Below are positions 51,975-61,185 of a stretch of 64,000 bases of DNA, piece by piece; within the stretch, counting starts at the first letter, position 1; each line of letters starts with the position of its first letter. This DNA is from Schaalia hyovaginalis (GTDB taxonomy: Bacteria > Actinomycetota > Actinomycetes > Actinomycetales > Actinomycetaceae): assembly GCF_014208035.1 (NCBI RefSeq), contig NZ_JACHMK010000001.1:1054001-1118000 (forward strand), in the 5' to 3' direction. A program made the position numbers and the translations under genes. The notes beneath the pieces are model-generated. The model ran no database searches and was not told the origin of the DNA. It worked only from the letters and a program-made list of their open reading frames with translations.

Positions 51975-53156
51975 TCAGTCCCAGAACTGCGCGGCGACCG
52001 GGCGGACCCGCGGCGCCTCGAACCATGCGCAGGCGCACGGCGGAACCAGCGTCCGTCCATCATCCGTCGTCTCGGCGGGCGCCGAACTCACGAGCAGTGC
52101 GGCCGTCCGCGGGACCGCGACCGGCTCGGCGCAAGAATTGAGAACCACCATGACCGGGCCGTTCAAATGCACGGACACGCCCTCGCGGCTCCACGGCAGG
52201 CCCTCGACGATGCCGAGCGAACCAGTCGCGAGCTTCGCAGACGCCCGGATCTCAAGAGCGCGCCCCATGATCGTCAACTCGGGGCAAGCGGCCGACTCCG
52301 GCGCTGAATCCCCCTGCGCCTGTGAGGCGCCCGCCCCGCCCTCGGCGATCGGGAACAGGCCGTGCGCGCGCAAAGCACCGGGAAGCGACACCGCATGAAG
52401 GAACCGGGCAGCGCCCTCGGCATCCGCAGCACAGGGGAGGGGCACCGCCCACGCGGTGACCGCACCCAGGCGGTCGTGGGCATCCAAAGAATCGACGAGC
52501 GCCTCCTCAAGCGCCGCCGACTCGAATGCGACGTCGCGCAGGGCATCCCAGCGCAGGTGGTGGAACCACTCCTCCTCCAAGTGCGAACGCAATTCGCCCG
52601 CATCCGCCCCCTCGATCGCGGCCGTCACGATCAGAGGAGCCTCTCCTGCGGCCTCCGCCTCGGCCTCCACCAAGCGGACGAGCTCGCTGAAACGCCCGCG
52701 GGCGGTCCGGACCGTCTCGGCTGAACCGTGCAAGCCATCCGCACGGGCATGAAGATCCACGCCATCGGCGCCCGCCTCAACGGCCCCCCGCACGAGGACC
52801 AGCACGGCGGCCCGACGCGCATCGAAATCCAGCTCCGGATCGCCGAGCCCCTCGAACACCCGATCGGGGAGGCGGAGGATGACCCGCGCGCCTGCCGCGT
52901 GCCCCCGATCGACGAGGGCGCGCAGAGCATCGGTCGTCGTCGTGAACAGCGAAACCGCAGGCGACAGGAGCGCCGCGTCGAAACCGATGGAGACCGCCAG
53001 CCGGCAGGAGTCCTCGACCTCGTTCATGCTGCGCTCGGACATGATCTGCGGCGGTACGAAGATCGTGCTCGAATGCCACCAGGGAGCCGGACCCCGCGTC
53101 GCACGATGCACGAGGGACGTGCGCACGGACTCTTCCACACCTCGCTGTTCCACCAC
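51975..53156 (-). CDS. Degenerate GH13 (alpha-amylase-like) protein
   Basis: 393 aa. The start PWWHSSTIFVPPQIMSERSM and GFDAALLSPAVSLFTTTTDA, then GARVILRLPDRVFEG and GADGVDLHARADGLHG, are reminiscent of the (beta/alpha)8 barrel of GH13 alpha-glucosidases, and the end looks like the C-terminal beta domain (MVVLNSCAEPVAVPRTAAL). However, the barrel is short and the expected catalytic Asp/Glu/Asp signatures are not seen, so catalysis is doubtful. Several GTG codons near the 5' end leave the start uncertain. It lies divergent from dgt. Family call tentative. Confidence 0.5.
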   Translation of the reverse strand: MVEQRGVEESVRTSLVHRATRGPAPWWHSSTIFVPPQIMSERSMNEVEDSCRLAVSIGFDAALLSPAVSLFTTTTDALRALVDRGHAAGARVILRLPDRVFEGLGDPELDFDARRAAVLVLVRGAVEAGADGVDLHARADGLHGSAETVRTARGRFSELVRLVEAEAEAAGEAPLIVTAAIEGADAGELRSHLEEEWFHHLRWDALRDVAFESAALEEALVDSLDAHDRLGAVTAWAVPLPCAADAEGAARFLHAVSLPGALRAHGLFPIAEGGAGASQAQGDSAPESAACPELTIMGRALEIRASAKLATGSLGIVEGLPWSREGVSVHLNGPVMVVLNSCAEPVAVPRTAALLVSSAPAETTDDGRTLVPPCACAWFEAPRVRPVAAQFWD

Positions 53157-53206
53157 GGGTCCATCGTGTCACAGCTTCGCCTCCGGTGTGCTGCGCGCCC
53201 GGAGGA

Positions 53207-53221
53207 TAGGCTGGCACCGTG
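53207..53221 (+). promoter_or_regulatory. Leaderless -10 element of dgt
   Basis: TAGGCT (53207-53212), 6 nt, then GTG 53219; no Shine-Dalgarno sequence. Confidence 0.5.
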
Positions 53222-54514
53222 AGCTCACCCAAGCGCCCCCTCATCGAAACCGGACTCGTGCCCGTCTACTCCGAAGCCGACCAATCGCGCAGAGTCGCGG
53301 AGTCCGCGAAATCCGCGATGCGCACGGCCTTCGAACGCGACCGGGCGCGCATCCTCCACTCCTCGGGCCTTCGCCGCCTGGGCGAGAAGACCCAGGTCCT
53401 GGGGCCCGCCTCCAACGACTTCGTCCGCACCCGCCTCACCCACTCCCTCGAAGTCGCCCAAGTCGGGCGCGAACTCGGCAAAGAGCTCGGAGCCAACCCC
53501 GACGTCGTCGACGCCGCCTGCCTGAGCCACGACCTCGGCCACCCTCCCTTCGGGCACAACGGCGAACGCGTCCTCGACGATCTCGCCGCCGACTGCGGGG
53601 GATTCGAGGGCAACGCCCAGACGCTCAGACTGGTCACGAGGCTCGAACCGAAGGTCGTCGGAGAAGGCGGCGAGGCCGCGGGCCTCAACCTCACCCGCGC
53701 GACCCTCGATGCGATCTGCAAGTACCCCTGGGCGAAGGGGGAGGGCCCCGATCCGGTGAAGTCCTCGCGCAAGTACAGCGTCTACGGCGACGATCTGGGC
53801 GTCTTCGCGTGGATGCGCGAGGGCGCGCCCGCGGGTCGGCGCTGCCTCGAAGCGCAGATCATGGACCTCTCCGACGACATCGCCTACTCGGTCCACGACG
53901 TCGAGGACGCGGTCGCCACCGGGAAGTGCCCGGTCGGATCGCTCGCCGACGACGCTCTCCTCTCCGAGGTCATCGATTCGACGATCGCCTGGTACGGGCC
54001 GGGAGTCGCCCGCGCCGACCTGGAGAGCGCGATCGAACGCCTCCTCGGCCTCGACGCCTGGGTGCGTGAATTCGACGGCACCTACGCCGCCCTCGCGGCC
54101 CTGAAGGACCTCACGAGCGAACTCATCGGCCGATTCTGCGCGGCCGCCGTCTCCGCGACGCGCGTCGAATTCGGGCCGGGGGCGCTGGGGCGCTACCGCG
54201 CCGACCTCGTCGTCCCGCCCTCGACGCGCGCCGAGATCCAAGTCCTCAAGGGGCTCGCCGTCCATTTCGTCATGAGCCCGCGCGAGTCCGAACCCGTCTA
54301 CTACCAGCAGCGCACGCTCCTCGCCGACCTCGTCGACGCCCTCATGGAGGCCGGTCCCGCCGCGCTCGAACCGATGTTCGCCGCCGCCTGGCGCAGTGCC
54401 GAGGGCGAGGGCGGGCGTCTGCGCGCCGTCATCGACCAGGTCGCCTCGCTCACCGACGCCTCGGCGTCGAAGTGGCATGCGCGCTGGTGCGGGATGCTGT
54501 CGACGCAGCTGTAG
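53219..54514 (+). CDS. dgt: Deoxyguanosine triphosphate triphosphohydrolase-like protein
   Basis: 431-aa HD-domain dNTPase that cuts dNTPs to nucleoside and triphosphate. HD motifs: RTRLTHSLEVAQVGRELG (His), CLSHDLGHPPFGHNGERVL (HD pair), and a later Asp in IMDLSDDIAYSVHDVEDAV. Normal length. GTG start with a -10 element 6 nt upstream, so probably leaderless. dnaG follows on the same strand, an order common in actinobacteria. Confidence 0.94.
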   Translation: MSSPKRPLIETGLVPVYSEADQSRRVAESAKSAMRTAFERDRARILHSSGLRRLGEKTQVLGPASNDFVRTRLTHSLEVAQVGRELGKELGANPDVVDAACLSHDLGHPPFGHNGERVLDDLAADCGGFEGNAQTLRLVTRLEPKVVGEGGEAAGLNLTRATLDAICKYPWAKGEGPDPVKSSRKYSVYGDDLGVFAWMREGAPAGRRCLEAQIMDLSDDIAYSVHDVEDAVATGKCPVGSLADDALLSEVIDSTIAWYGPGVARADLESAIERLLGLDAWVREFDGTYAALAALKDLTSELIGRFCAAAVSATRVEFGPGALGRYRADLVVPPSTRAEIQVLKGLAVHFVMSPRESEPVYYQQRTLLADLVDALMEAGPAALEPMFAAAWRSAEGEGGRLRAVIDQVASLTDASASKWHARWCGMLSTQL

Positions 54515-54564
54515 GGCGTCGCTGGCGTGTGGGGGCCGCTGGCGGGGCCGGATCCCCTCGATGG

Positions 54565-54626
54565 CGAAAGGTGATGCTTTCGGCGGGGGAAGGTGATGCT
54601 TTCAGCGGCGAAAGGTGATGCTTTCG
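54565..54626. repeat. Three short tandem hairpin repeats upstream of dnaG
   Basis: CGAAAGGTGATGCTTTCG occurs at 54565-54582 and 54609-54626, and a slightly worn copy (GAAGGTGATGCTTTC) at 54589-54603. Each is a small hairpin (CGAAAG/CTTTCG arms, 6-nt loop) and units are 20-24 bp apart. They end 31 bp before the dnaG -10 element. They could act as a dgt terminator or bind a factor controlling dnaG. Confidence 0.8.
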
Positions 54627-54656
54627 GCGGGGGCGGCAGGCGGTGGCGGGCCCCGG

Positions 54657-54671
54657 TAGAATCGCCTCGTG
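54657..54671 (+). promoter_or_regulatory. Leaderless -10 element of dnaG
   Basis: TAGAAT (54657-54662), 6 nt, then GTG 54669. Confidence 0.55.
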
Positions 54672-56630
54672 CCAGGGCTCATCCGTAAAGAGGACATCGC
54701 CGCAGTGCGCGAAGCCGCGAAGATCGAGGAGATCGTCGGCGAACACGTCGCCCTGCGGTCCGCAGGCGTGGGCTCGATGAAGGGCCTGTGCCCCTTCCAC
54801 GACGAACGGACCCCCAGCTTCCACGTCCGCCCCCACCTCGGCATGTGGCACTGCTTCGGCTGCGGCGAGGGCGGGGACGTCATCTCCTTCGTCCAGAAGA
54901 TCAACCACCTGTCCTTCGCCGAGGCCGTCGAATTCCTCGCCCAGCGCACCGGGATCACCCTGCACTACGAGGAAGGAGGGCGTCAGGTCCGCACCGAGGA
55001 ACCGGGCAGGCGCCAGCGCCTCCTCGACGCCCACCGCGTCGCCGAGGAGTACTACATCTCCTGCTTGAACACCCCGGAAGCCCATGCGGGCCGCGCATTC
55101 CTCGCCGGCCGGGGCTTCGATCAGGCGATGTGCGCCCACTTCGGCGTCGGATACTCGCCCGACACCTGGGACTCGCTGCTGCGTCACCTGCGCTCGAAAG
55201 GATTCACCGACCAGGAGATCGAGATCGCGGGCCTCGCCACGCGCGGGAACCGCGGCCTCTACGACCGATTCCGCGGTCGCCTCATGTGGCCCATCCGCGA
55301 CATCACGGGCGCGACCGTCGGATTCGGCGCCAGGCGCCTGGACGACGCGGACAAGGAGTCCCCGAAATACCTCAACACCCCGGAGACCCCCATCTACAAG
55401 AAATCGCAGCTCCTGTACGGGCTCGACCTCGCGAAGAAGGCGATCTCCCAGCAGCGCCGCGTCGTCATCGTCGAGGGCTACACGGACGTCATGGCCGCGC
55501 ACGTCGCCGGTGAAGCCTGCGCGGTCGCGACCTGCGGCACGGCCTTCGGGTCCGAGCACGTCAAGATCGTCCGCCGACTGCTCGGGGACAGCGCCGACCC
55601 CGCCGCCGGCGTCCTCCTGTCGAACGGCCGTCCTCGCGGATCCGAAGTGATCTTCACCTTCGACGGCGACGCCGCGGGCCAGAAAGCGGCCCTCCGCGCA
55701 TTCCACGAGGACCAGAACTTCGCCTCGCAGACCTTCGTCGCCGTCGACCCCGAAGGCATGGACCCCTGCGAAGTGCGCATGGCCCGGGGCAACCAGGCGG
55801 TCCTCGACCTCGTCGCCTCCCGCGCCCCCCTCTTCGAATTCGTCATCAAATCCGTTCTCCGCCAAGTCGACCTGCGCACCGCCGAAGGCCGGGTCTCCGC
55901 CCTGGCCGCATCGGCCCCGATCGTCGCCTCCATCAAGGACCGGGCGCTGCGCATGGAGTACACGCGTTCGCTCGCCGGATGGCTCGGCATGGACATGCCT
56001 TCGGTCTCCGATTCGGTCCGCCGCTCCGGGCGGCCCGCGCCCGAACCCCGATACGGCGAGAACGACGACATGGCGGGGGCTGGCATTCCCGCCCCCGCGC
56101 CCAGGCGCGGCCCGGAAGACCCGATCGCGAAGCTCGAACGCCAAGTCCTCGAAGCGGTCCTCCAGCATCCGATCTACCTCATCGGTTCCGGCTTCGATGA
56201 GCTCGACGGTTCCTCCTTCTCCGTCCCGACGCATCGCGCCGTCCACGACGCCGTCCGAGCCACCGGCGGGCTCGACGCCTTCGCCGCGCTGCTGCGCTCC
56301 GCTGAAACCCACTTCGGCCAGGGGGAGCGGGCGAAAGACGCCGCCACCCGCCGCTTCGCCGAACTCGTGCGCGAAGAAGCGGGCCAGATCGTCAGCGCAG
56401 CCGTCGCCGAACTCGCCGTCGCGCCCCTCCCGCAGGACCGCGAGGATGAGATGCGCGCCTACTGCCGCGGCGTCGTCGGCGCCCTCGTCCGGATGGACCT
56501 CACGCGCAAGATGGGGGAGGCGCGTTCGCGGTTGCAGCGCCTCGACGAAACCGACCCCGCCTACGCCGAGGCCTTCCGAGAGCTCATGATCCTCGAACAG
56601 CGCAGACAGTCCTTCGCGGAACGCGACTGA
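54669..56630 (+). CDS. dnaG: DNA primase
   Basis: Makes RNA primers for DNA replication. 653 aa. N-terminal zinc-binding domain with [13 protein letters not shown] and [13 protein letters not shown] (CHC2 pattern), the RNA-polymerase-like core with the Toprim motifs [18 protein letters not shown] and [17 protein letters not shown], and a C-terminal DnaB-interacting helical domain. Starts at GTG 54669 with a leaderless -10. Usual length. Confidence 0.96.
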   Translation: MPGLIRKEDIAAVREAAKIEEIVGEHVALRSAGVGSMKGLCPFHDERTPSFHVRPHLGMWHCFGCGEGGDVISFVQKINHLSFAEAVEFLAQRTGITLHYEEGGRQVRTEEPGRRQRLLDAHRVAEEYYISCLNTPEAHAGRAFLAGRGFDQAMCAHFGVGYSPDTWDSLLRHLRSKGFTDQEIEIAGLATRGNRGLYDRFRGRLMWPIRDITGATVGFGARRLDDADKESPKYLNTPETPIYKKSQLLYGLDLAKKAISQQRRVVIVEGYTDVMAAHVAGEACAVATCGTAFGSEHVKIVRRLLGDSADPAAGVLLSNGRPRGSEVIFTFDGDAAGQKAALRAFHEDQNFASQTFVAVDPEGMDPCEVRMARGNQAVLDLVASRAPLFEFVIKSVLRQVDLRTAEGRVSALAASAPIVASIKDRALRMEYTRSLAGWLGMDMPSVSDSVRRSGRPAPEPRYGENDDMAGAGIPAPAPRRGPEDPIAKLERQVLEAVLQHPIYLIGSGFDELDGSSFSVPTHRAVHDAVRATGGLDAFAALLRSAETHFGQGERAKDAATRRFAELVREEAGQIVSAAVAELAVAPLPQDREDEMRAYCRGVVGALVRMDLTRKMGEARSRLQRLDETDPAYAEAFRELMILEQRRQSFAERD

Positions 56631-56650
56631 CAGTCCCCGCCCCGCTCGGC

Positions 56651-56656
56651 TACGGT
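56651..56656 (+). promoter_or_regulatory. Possible -10 element of luxS
   Basis: TACGGT at 56651-56656, about 95 nt before luxS, with AAGGAGA just before the luxS ATG. Confidence 0.3.
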
Positions 56657-56749
56657 ACCCACGAATGCGCACGCGCGGCATTCCCCGACCGACCGACCGG
56701 CGCCTCCGCCCTCGTCACCGGGCGAAAGGGCGCACCTGAAGGAGACACC

Positions 56750-57232
56750 ATGGCAGAAGTCGAGAGCTTCACGCTGGACCACACGGCCGTTCTCGCGCCC
56801 TACGTCCGCCTCATCAGCGTCGAAACCGGCCCCAATGGGGACCGCATCTCCAACTTCGACCTGCGCTTCGTCCAACCGAACGAGGGCGAGATCCCCACAG
56901 GCGGACTCCACACGATCGAGCACCTCCTCGCGTCCTTGCTGCGCGACCGGATCGGCGGCGTCATCGACTGCTCGCCCTTCGGCTGCCGCACCGGATTCCA
57001 CCTCATCATGTGGGGCACCCCGGGCATCGAAGAGGTCGCCCGCGCCCTCGTCTCCTCGCTGCGCGCGATCGCCGAGGACGTGACCTGGGAGGACGTTCCC
57101 GGCGTCGACATCGTCTCCTGCGGGAACTACCGGGACCACTCCCTCTTCAGCGCCAAGGAATGGTGCGAGAAGATCCTCGCCCAGGGCTTCTCGACCGATC
57201 CCTTCGCGCGCAGGCCCCTGGAAGAGGCCTGA
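56750..57232 (+). CDS. luxS: S-ribosylhomocysteine lyase
   Basis: Splits S-ribosylhomocysteine into homocysteine and 4,5-dihydroxypentane-2,3-dione, the precursor of the interspecies signal AI-2. 160 aa, normal length. Metal site [13 protein letters not shown] (HxxEH) plus the C-terminal [17 protein letters not shown] with the third ligand cysteine; [15 protein letters not shown] holds the catalytic cysteine. AAGGAGA 6 nt before the ATG. No pfs/metabolic partner is adjacent. Confidence 0.96.
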   Translation: MAEVESFTLDHTAVLAPYVRLISVETGPNGDRISNFDLRFVQPNEGEIPTGGLHTIEHLLASLLRDRIGGVIDCSPFGCRTGFHLIMWGTPGIEEVARALVSSLRAIAEDVTWEDVPGVDIVSCGNYRDHSLFSAKEWCEKILAQGFSTDPFARRPLEEA

Positions 57233-57376
57233 CCCGGTTCCTGCCGCCCCACGGCGCGGGCCCGGCGGTCGGATCGAAGCCGAGAAGACCGAGCCCGGGA
57301 TCCGGGCCGAGGATTTGAATCCATCCGGAAGGCCCGAGTCCGGGACGGGGCCCGAACCGGGGGTGCAATACCGGGG

Positions 57377-57868
57377 CTACTCGAGGCCGACCCCTTCGCG
57401 CATCGCGCGCTCGAAACTCTCCGCCTCCCGGCGGCTCGGCTCATCCAAGGGGCCGAAGGCGGTGAGGACGGAGAAGAGCCGATCGTCCTCGCGCCGGCGG
57501 ATCCAGGCCGTCACGCGCGTTCCATTCGACACGCGCATCGACAGATGGCGCACGATCGAATGATCCACACGATCCGACACCCGGCGCATGAACGCCCTGG
57601 GATCCGTCGACTCGGTGACGACCCTCAGCTGCGGGCGGGCCGGATCCATCCACTCCACGACCAGGGCCCGATCCCGCCCGGACCACGAGGCCCGGGCGAT
57701 CTCGTACCACATGCCCGAATCGACGGGCCCCGACTCGTCGGCGACGATGAGCGCGTGACGGCCGACGATCGCCCAGCCGCCGGACTCGAGGGCCTCAACT
57801 GGGGCCCTGCGGTCTGAATCGGGCAGCGCGGCGCGCACGGACTCGGGCAACGATGAGGCATTCGGCAT
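57377..57868 (-). CDS. Conserved hypothetical actinobacterial protein
   Basis: 163 aa, soluble, no signal peptide or membrane segment. Start chosen at ATG 57868 (MPNASSLPESVRAALPDSD). Recognisable stretch GGWAIVGRHALIVADESGPV followed by WYEIARASWSGRDRALVVEW. A protein of this type is found near rimP/proS in other actinobacteria, as far as I recall; no function is known to me. The 57233-57376 gap after luxS holds no gene. Confidence 0.65.
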   Translation of the reverse strand: MPNASSLPESVRAALPDSDRRAPVEALESGGWAIVGRHALIVADESGPVDSGMWYEIARASWSGRDRALVVEWMDPARPQLRVVTESTDPRAFMRRVSDRVDHSIVRHLSMRVSNGTRVTAWIRRREDDRLFSVLTAFGPLDEPSRREAESFERAMREGVGLE

Positions 57869-57993
57869 GGCGCCGATTCTACGAGTCCCCGGCGACAAGG
57901 GCCGGGCGGGGAGCGCAAGGGTGCGGAAGAACGACCAGAGGGCCGCAAGGGCGGGAAGGACCGGGCGTCGCAGCCCCCGATCGCGAGTGGCGC

Positions 57994-59133
57994 CTACTCG
58001 CCGGCCGCTGCGGACTGCGCCGATTCGGAAAGGAGCGCCTCGGCGCCGATCAGGGCCGGCGAAGAGGCCCCGGCGCCCACCGGGAACGCCCGAAGATCCT
58101 CGAGAGCCGCATGCGCGCCCACGAGGCGGACCGCCGCTTCATCACTCGACAAGAGCGACAGATCCGCCGCGATGAGCGTCATCGACAAGGAATCCGCATC
58201 GCGCGCCTCGAGCTCGCAGCGCAGCGCCCGTCCATCGGGGGCTCCCGCCGAGATCAGAGCATCGACCCGGGTGAAAAGCGCATTCATCCGAGGCGTCGGC
58301 CCCGGTGCCGACCCGTCGATGAGCGCCGCTCGAGGAAGGGTCTGAGCCGCGCAATCCCACGCGGCGACCGCCTTGCGGAGCTCCTCGGAGCCGCCGAGGG
58401 CCTCCCGGGCCCCTTCGAGCTCCGACGGGGGAAGCGTCGTCGACTCCTCCAGGGCCTTCGAATCCAAGCCCCAGGTGCCCAAGAGCGACAGGGAATCCGT
58501 CCCCGTGATGGCGCGCAACCGGTCATTGAGGTCCTCGACGCGTCCGTCGCCGGCCTCGATCCCCAGTCCGTAAACCTCCGCCAAGGCGAGCGCGGAACGA
58601 TAACGGCCGAGGGCGAGGGCGGCGAGAAGACGAGCCTCCTCGGGGGCCGTGCGCGCCGGATCCGAAGCGATCGCCAGATCGCGCCTGGCCGTCTGCGCGA
58701 GCCACGAGGTGAACTCCGGCACCTCGACCGGCGCATCCGCGATCGCGGGGACGTCCTGCGCGCCTTCGGGAGGCCGCCCCGCCCACGGGTCCCACACTCC
58801 GCCGATCGCGGTCTCGCGTTGTCTCGAATCGGCCTCGACGGCGGTCAAGACCGCATGGCAGGACTCGCACTCGCCCGTATCCGATGCGAGGGACCCCGCC
58901 CTCGTCGCCGCGGCCGCCTCCGTCCGCGCCGCCTGATCGCGAATCGCCTCAATGGCCGTCAAAGCGGGAAGGGCGGTGTCATCGGCGCCGATGCGCACAG
59001 GTCCGAGCGTGCACGACGACAGGGCGAGGGCGGCGGTCAGAACCAGAGCCGGAAGGATCGGGCGCGAAGGGCGCAGTCCCACCGGGCCTTCACGGCGCAC
59101 TGGAGCGGAGGGCGAGGGAAGAGCATTCGACAC
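57994..59133 (-). CDS. Lipoprotein of unknown function upstream of rimP
   Basis: 379 aa. After a polar N-terminus, the hydrophobic segment ILPALVLTAALALSSC ends in a lipobox (LSSC). The mature part is strongly helical and Ala-rich (LPALTAIEAIRDQAARTEAA; RTAPEEARLLAALALGRYRS), with a CESCH pair of cysteines near residue 90. The position next to rimP in actinobacteria is often taken by a ferritin-like (DUF4439) lipoprotein; the helical content is compatible, but I cannot identify that domain. Divergent from rimP. Confidence 0.65.
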   Translation of the reverse strand: MSNALPSPSAPVRREGPVGLRPSRPILPALVLTAALALSSCTLGPVRIGADDTALPALTAIEAIRDQAARTEAAAATRAGSLASDTGECESCHAVLTAVEADSRQRETAIGGVWDPWAGRPPEGAQDVPAIADAPVEVPEFTSWLAQTARRDLAIASDPARTAPEEARLLAALALGRYRSALALAEVYGLGIEAGDGRVEDLNDRLRAITGTDSLSLLGTWGLDSKALEESTTLPPSELEGAREALGGSEELRKAVAAWDCAAQTLPRAALIDGSAPGPTPRMNALFTRVDALISAGAPDGRALRCELEARDADSLSMTLIAADLSLLSSDEAAVRLVGAHAALEDLRAFPVGAGASSPALIGAEALLSESAQSAAAGE

Positions 59134-59161
59134 CCGGGCATCATCCCATGCGCCGAGCCGG

Positions 59162-59167
59162 GTACGA
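59162..59167 (+). promoter_or_regulatory. -10 element of the rimP-nusA-infB cluster
   Basis: TACGAT at 59162-59167, 41 nt before the rimP GTG; no convincing -35. Confidence 0.4.
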
Positions 59168-59207
59168 TGGGTTCGCCGTGCCGTGTCGGGAACTCAGGAG
59201 GAACATC

Positions 59208-59678
59208 GTGTCTCACGCGCAGCGCCTCGACGCGCTCGAAGAACGTCTTCGCCCCGTCGTCGAAGGATTCGGGCTCGAACTCGATGCGGTCGTGTCCCTC
59301 AACGAATCCGGGATGAAGATCGTCCGAGTGACCGTCGAAGCGCCCGCTCCCGGTGAATCCGTCGACTCCGACCTGCTCGGAGACGTATCCCGCGCCGTTT
59401 CGCCCATCGTCGACGAAGCCGATCCCATCGAAACGGAGTACTTCCTCGAAGTGTCCACCCCCGGCGCCGAGCGCGAACTCACCGAGCCCAGGCACTGGCG
59501 CAAGCAGATCGGAAGGCCCGCGCGCGTCAAACTCCGCGACGGATCCGTCATCACCGGAAAAGTGATGTTCGCCGACGATGAGGGCGCCCAGTTCGACGTC
59601 GACGGCACAGCGACTAGGATCGAATTCGCACAGATGAAGAAGGCGCGGGCCCGCGTCGAATTCGGTTCGGAGGAATGA
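59208..59678 (+). CDS. rimP: Ribosome maturation factor RimP
   Basis: 156 aa; needed for 30S subunit maturation. N-terminal domain with GFGLELDAVVSLNESGMKIV and the signature EYFLEVSTPGAERELTEPRH; C-terminal SH3-like domain (GRPARVKLRDGSVITGKVMF). GTG start with AGGAGGA 6 nt upstream. Overlaps nusA by 4 nt; first gene of the rimP-nusA-rnpM-infB cluster. Confidence 0.95.
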   Translation: MSHAQRLDALEERLRPVVEGFGLELDAVVSLNESGMKIVRVTVEAPAPGESVDSDLLGDVSRAVSPIVDEADPIETEYFLEVSTPGAERELTEPRHWRKQIGRPARVKLRDGSVITGKVMFADDEGAQFDVDGTATRIEFAQMKKARARVEFGSEE

Positions 59679-60745
59679 GACGCATGGAAATCGATATGAC
59701 GGCGTTGCGCATGGTCGAGCAGGAGAAGGGCGTGTCCCTCGACCGGCTCGTCGATGCGATCGAAGAAGCGCTGCTCAAGGCCTATCACAACATCCCCGGA
59801 GCGATCTCCCGGGCCCGCATCGAAATCGATAAGAAGACCGGTCGCGTCACCGTCATGGCGACCGACGAGGACGAGGACGGGAACCCGATCGGCGAGTTCG
59901 ACGACACGCCCAAGAACTTCGGCCGCATCGCCCAGGCCACGGCGCGCTCCATCATCATGCAGCGTCTGCGCGACGCCGACGACCAGAAGGTCCTCGGCGA
60001 CTTCGCCAACCAGAAGGGGCGCGTCGTCACGGGCATCGTCGATCAGTCGCGCGACGGGCGGGTCACGATCGTCAAGGTCGGCGACGACTTCGAAGCCGTC
60101 CTCCCGGATTCCGAGAAGGTCCCCGGAGAGGCCTACCGGCACGGGGACCGCATCCGCGCCTTCGTCGTCAACGTCGAGCGCACCGAGAAGGGCGCCCGCA
60201 TCACCCTGTCGAGGACCCATCCCGGCCTCGTCGCCGGACTCTTCGAACGCGAAGTGCCGGAGATCCAGCAGGGCCTCGTCAAGATTAAGGCCATCGCCCG
60301 CGAATCCGGCCACCGCACGAAGATCGCGGTCGCCGCGACCCGCGAGGGGATCAACGCCAAGGGCGCCTGCATCGGGCCGATGGGCGCGCGCGTCCGCGCC
60401 GTCATGACCGAGCTCGGCGGTGAGAAGATCGACATCGTCGACTGGTCCGCGGATCCCGGGCGCTTCGTCGCCAACGCCCTCTCGCCGGCCCGGGTCTCCC
60501 GCGTCGTCGTCCACTCCGTGGAGAACAAGACCGCGACGGCGATCGTCCCCGACTTCCACCTCTCGCTCGCGATCGGCAAAGAGGGGCAGAACGCGCGCCT
60601 CGCCGCGCGCCTCACCGATTTCCACATCGACATCCATTCGGACACCGAAGAAGGCGAGGAGGGCCTCGTCTCCCGCACCTCGATGGCCGATGACGTGACC
60701 AGTCGCTCATACTCCGATCCCGGAGATGACGAGGCGCTCGACTAA
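59675..60745 (+). CDS. nusA: Transcription termination/antitermination protein NusA
   Basis: 356 aa. N-terminal RNA-polymerase-binding domain (MTALRMVEQEKGVSLDRLVD), S1 domain (GRVVTGIVDQSRDGRVTIVK), and tandem KH domains (GACIGPMGARVRAVMTELGG; LSLAIGKEGQNARLAARLTD). Actinobacterial NusA lacks the C-terminal acidic repeats of E. coli, so this length is normal. ATG 59675 overlaps the rimP stop; ATG 59684 is an alternative. Confidence 0.96.
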   Translation: MRRMEIDMTALRMVEQEKGVSLDRLVDAIEEALLKAYHNIPGAISRARIEIDKKTGRVTVMATDEDEDGNPIGEFDDTPKNFGRIAQATARSIIMQRLRDADDQKVLGDFANQKGRVVTGIVDQSRDGRVTIVKVGDDFEAVLPDSEKVPGEAYRHGDRIRAFVVNVERTEKGARITLSRTHPGLVAGLFEREVPEIQQGLVKIKAIARESGHRTKIAVAATREGINAKGACIGPMGARVRAVMTELGGEKIDIVDWSADPGRFVANALSPARVSRVVVHSVENKTATAIVPDFHLSLAIGKEGQNARLAARLTDFHIDIHSDTEEGEEGLVSRTSMADDVTSRSYSDPGDDEALD

Positions 60746-60757
60746 GCTGGGCACGTG
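60743..60757 (+). promoter_or_regulatory. Internal leaderless -10 element before rnpM
   Basis: TAAGCT (60743-60748), overlapping the nusA stop, 6 nt before GTG 60755. Could give a separate rnpM-infB transcript. Confidence 0.45.
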
Positions 60758-61078
60758 ACGCATTCCGCGCTGAATACAGTTTCCGCCTCGATGGGAGCGG
60801 ATCCTGTGCGCACCTGCGTGGGATGCGCGAAGCGCTCGTCGCGTTCGGACCTCATTCGAATCGCGGCGTCACACGGGATCATGACACTCGATCCCGAAGC
60901 AGTGCGACCCGGTCGGGGCGCGTGGATCCACCCGGATCCGCGGTGCGTCGACCGAGCCCGTCGAACGCGGGCTCTGCGCCGTGCGCTCCGCCTCCAGGAG
61001 GACCCTCCGGAAGACCTGTGGGATGCGCTCGAGAAGGTCGTCAAGTCCAGGGCGTCATCGACGCCCGACAACGAGTAG
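60755..61078 (+). CDS. rnpM: YlxR-family RNA-binding protein (RNase P modulator RnpM)
   Basis: 107 aa. YlxR/DUF448 core: VRTCVGCAKRSSRSDLIRIA at residues 18-37, then GRGAWIHPDPRCVDRA. This family binds RNase P RNA and related structured RNA in Bacillus; it always lies between nusA and infB. The GTG start lies 9 nt after the nusA stop. Confidence 0.9.
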   Translation: MTHSALNTVSASMGADPVRTCVGCAKRSSRSDLIRIAASHGIMTLDPEAVRPGRGAWIHPDPRCVDRARRTRALRRALRLQEDPPEDLWDALEKVVKSRASSTPDNE

Positions 61079-61139
61079 TGAAAGCGGGTTGGAAGCCGAT
61101 GGGCACCCGATGAGTACCCAGCGATGAGCTGCCAGCAAT

Positions 61140-61160
61140 ACCAGTAACGCGTCTCCGTTC
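61140..61160 (+). promoter_or_regulatory. Small hairpin in the rnpM-infB spacer
   Basis: The spacer 61079-61185 carries an imperfect stem CGTCTCC-gttc-GGAGGCG ahead of the infB ribosome binding site (ACAGGAGAA). Possibly a weak attenuation or processing site. Confidence 0.3.
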
Positions 61161-61185
61161 GGAGGCGCTTCCGAACAGGAGAACA

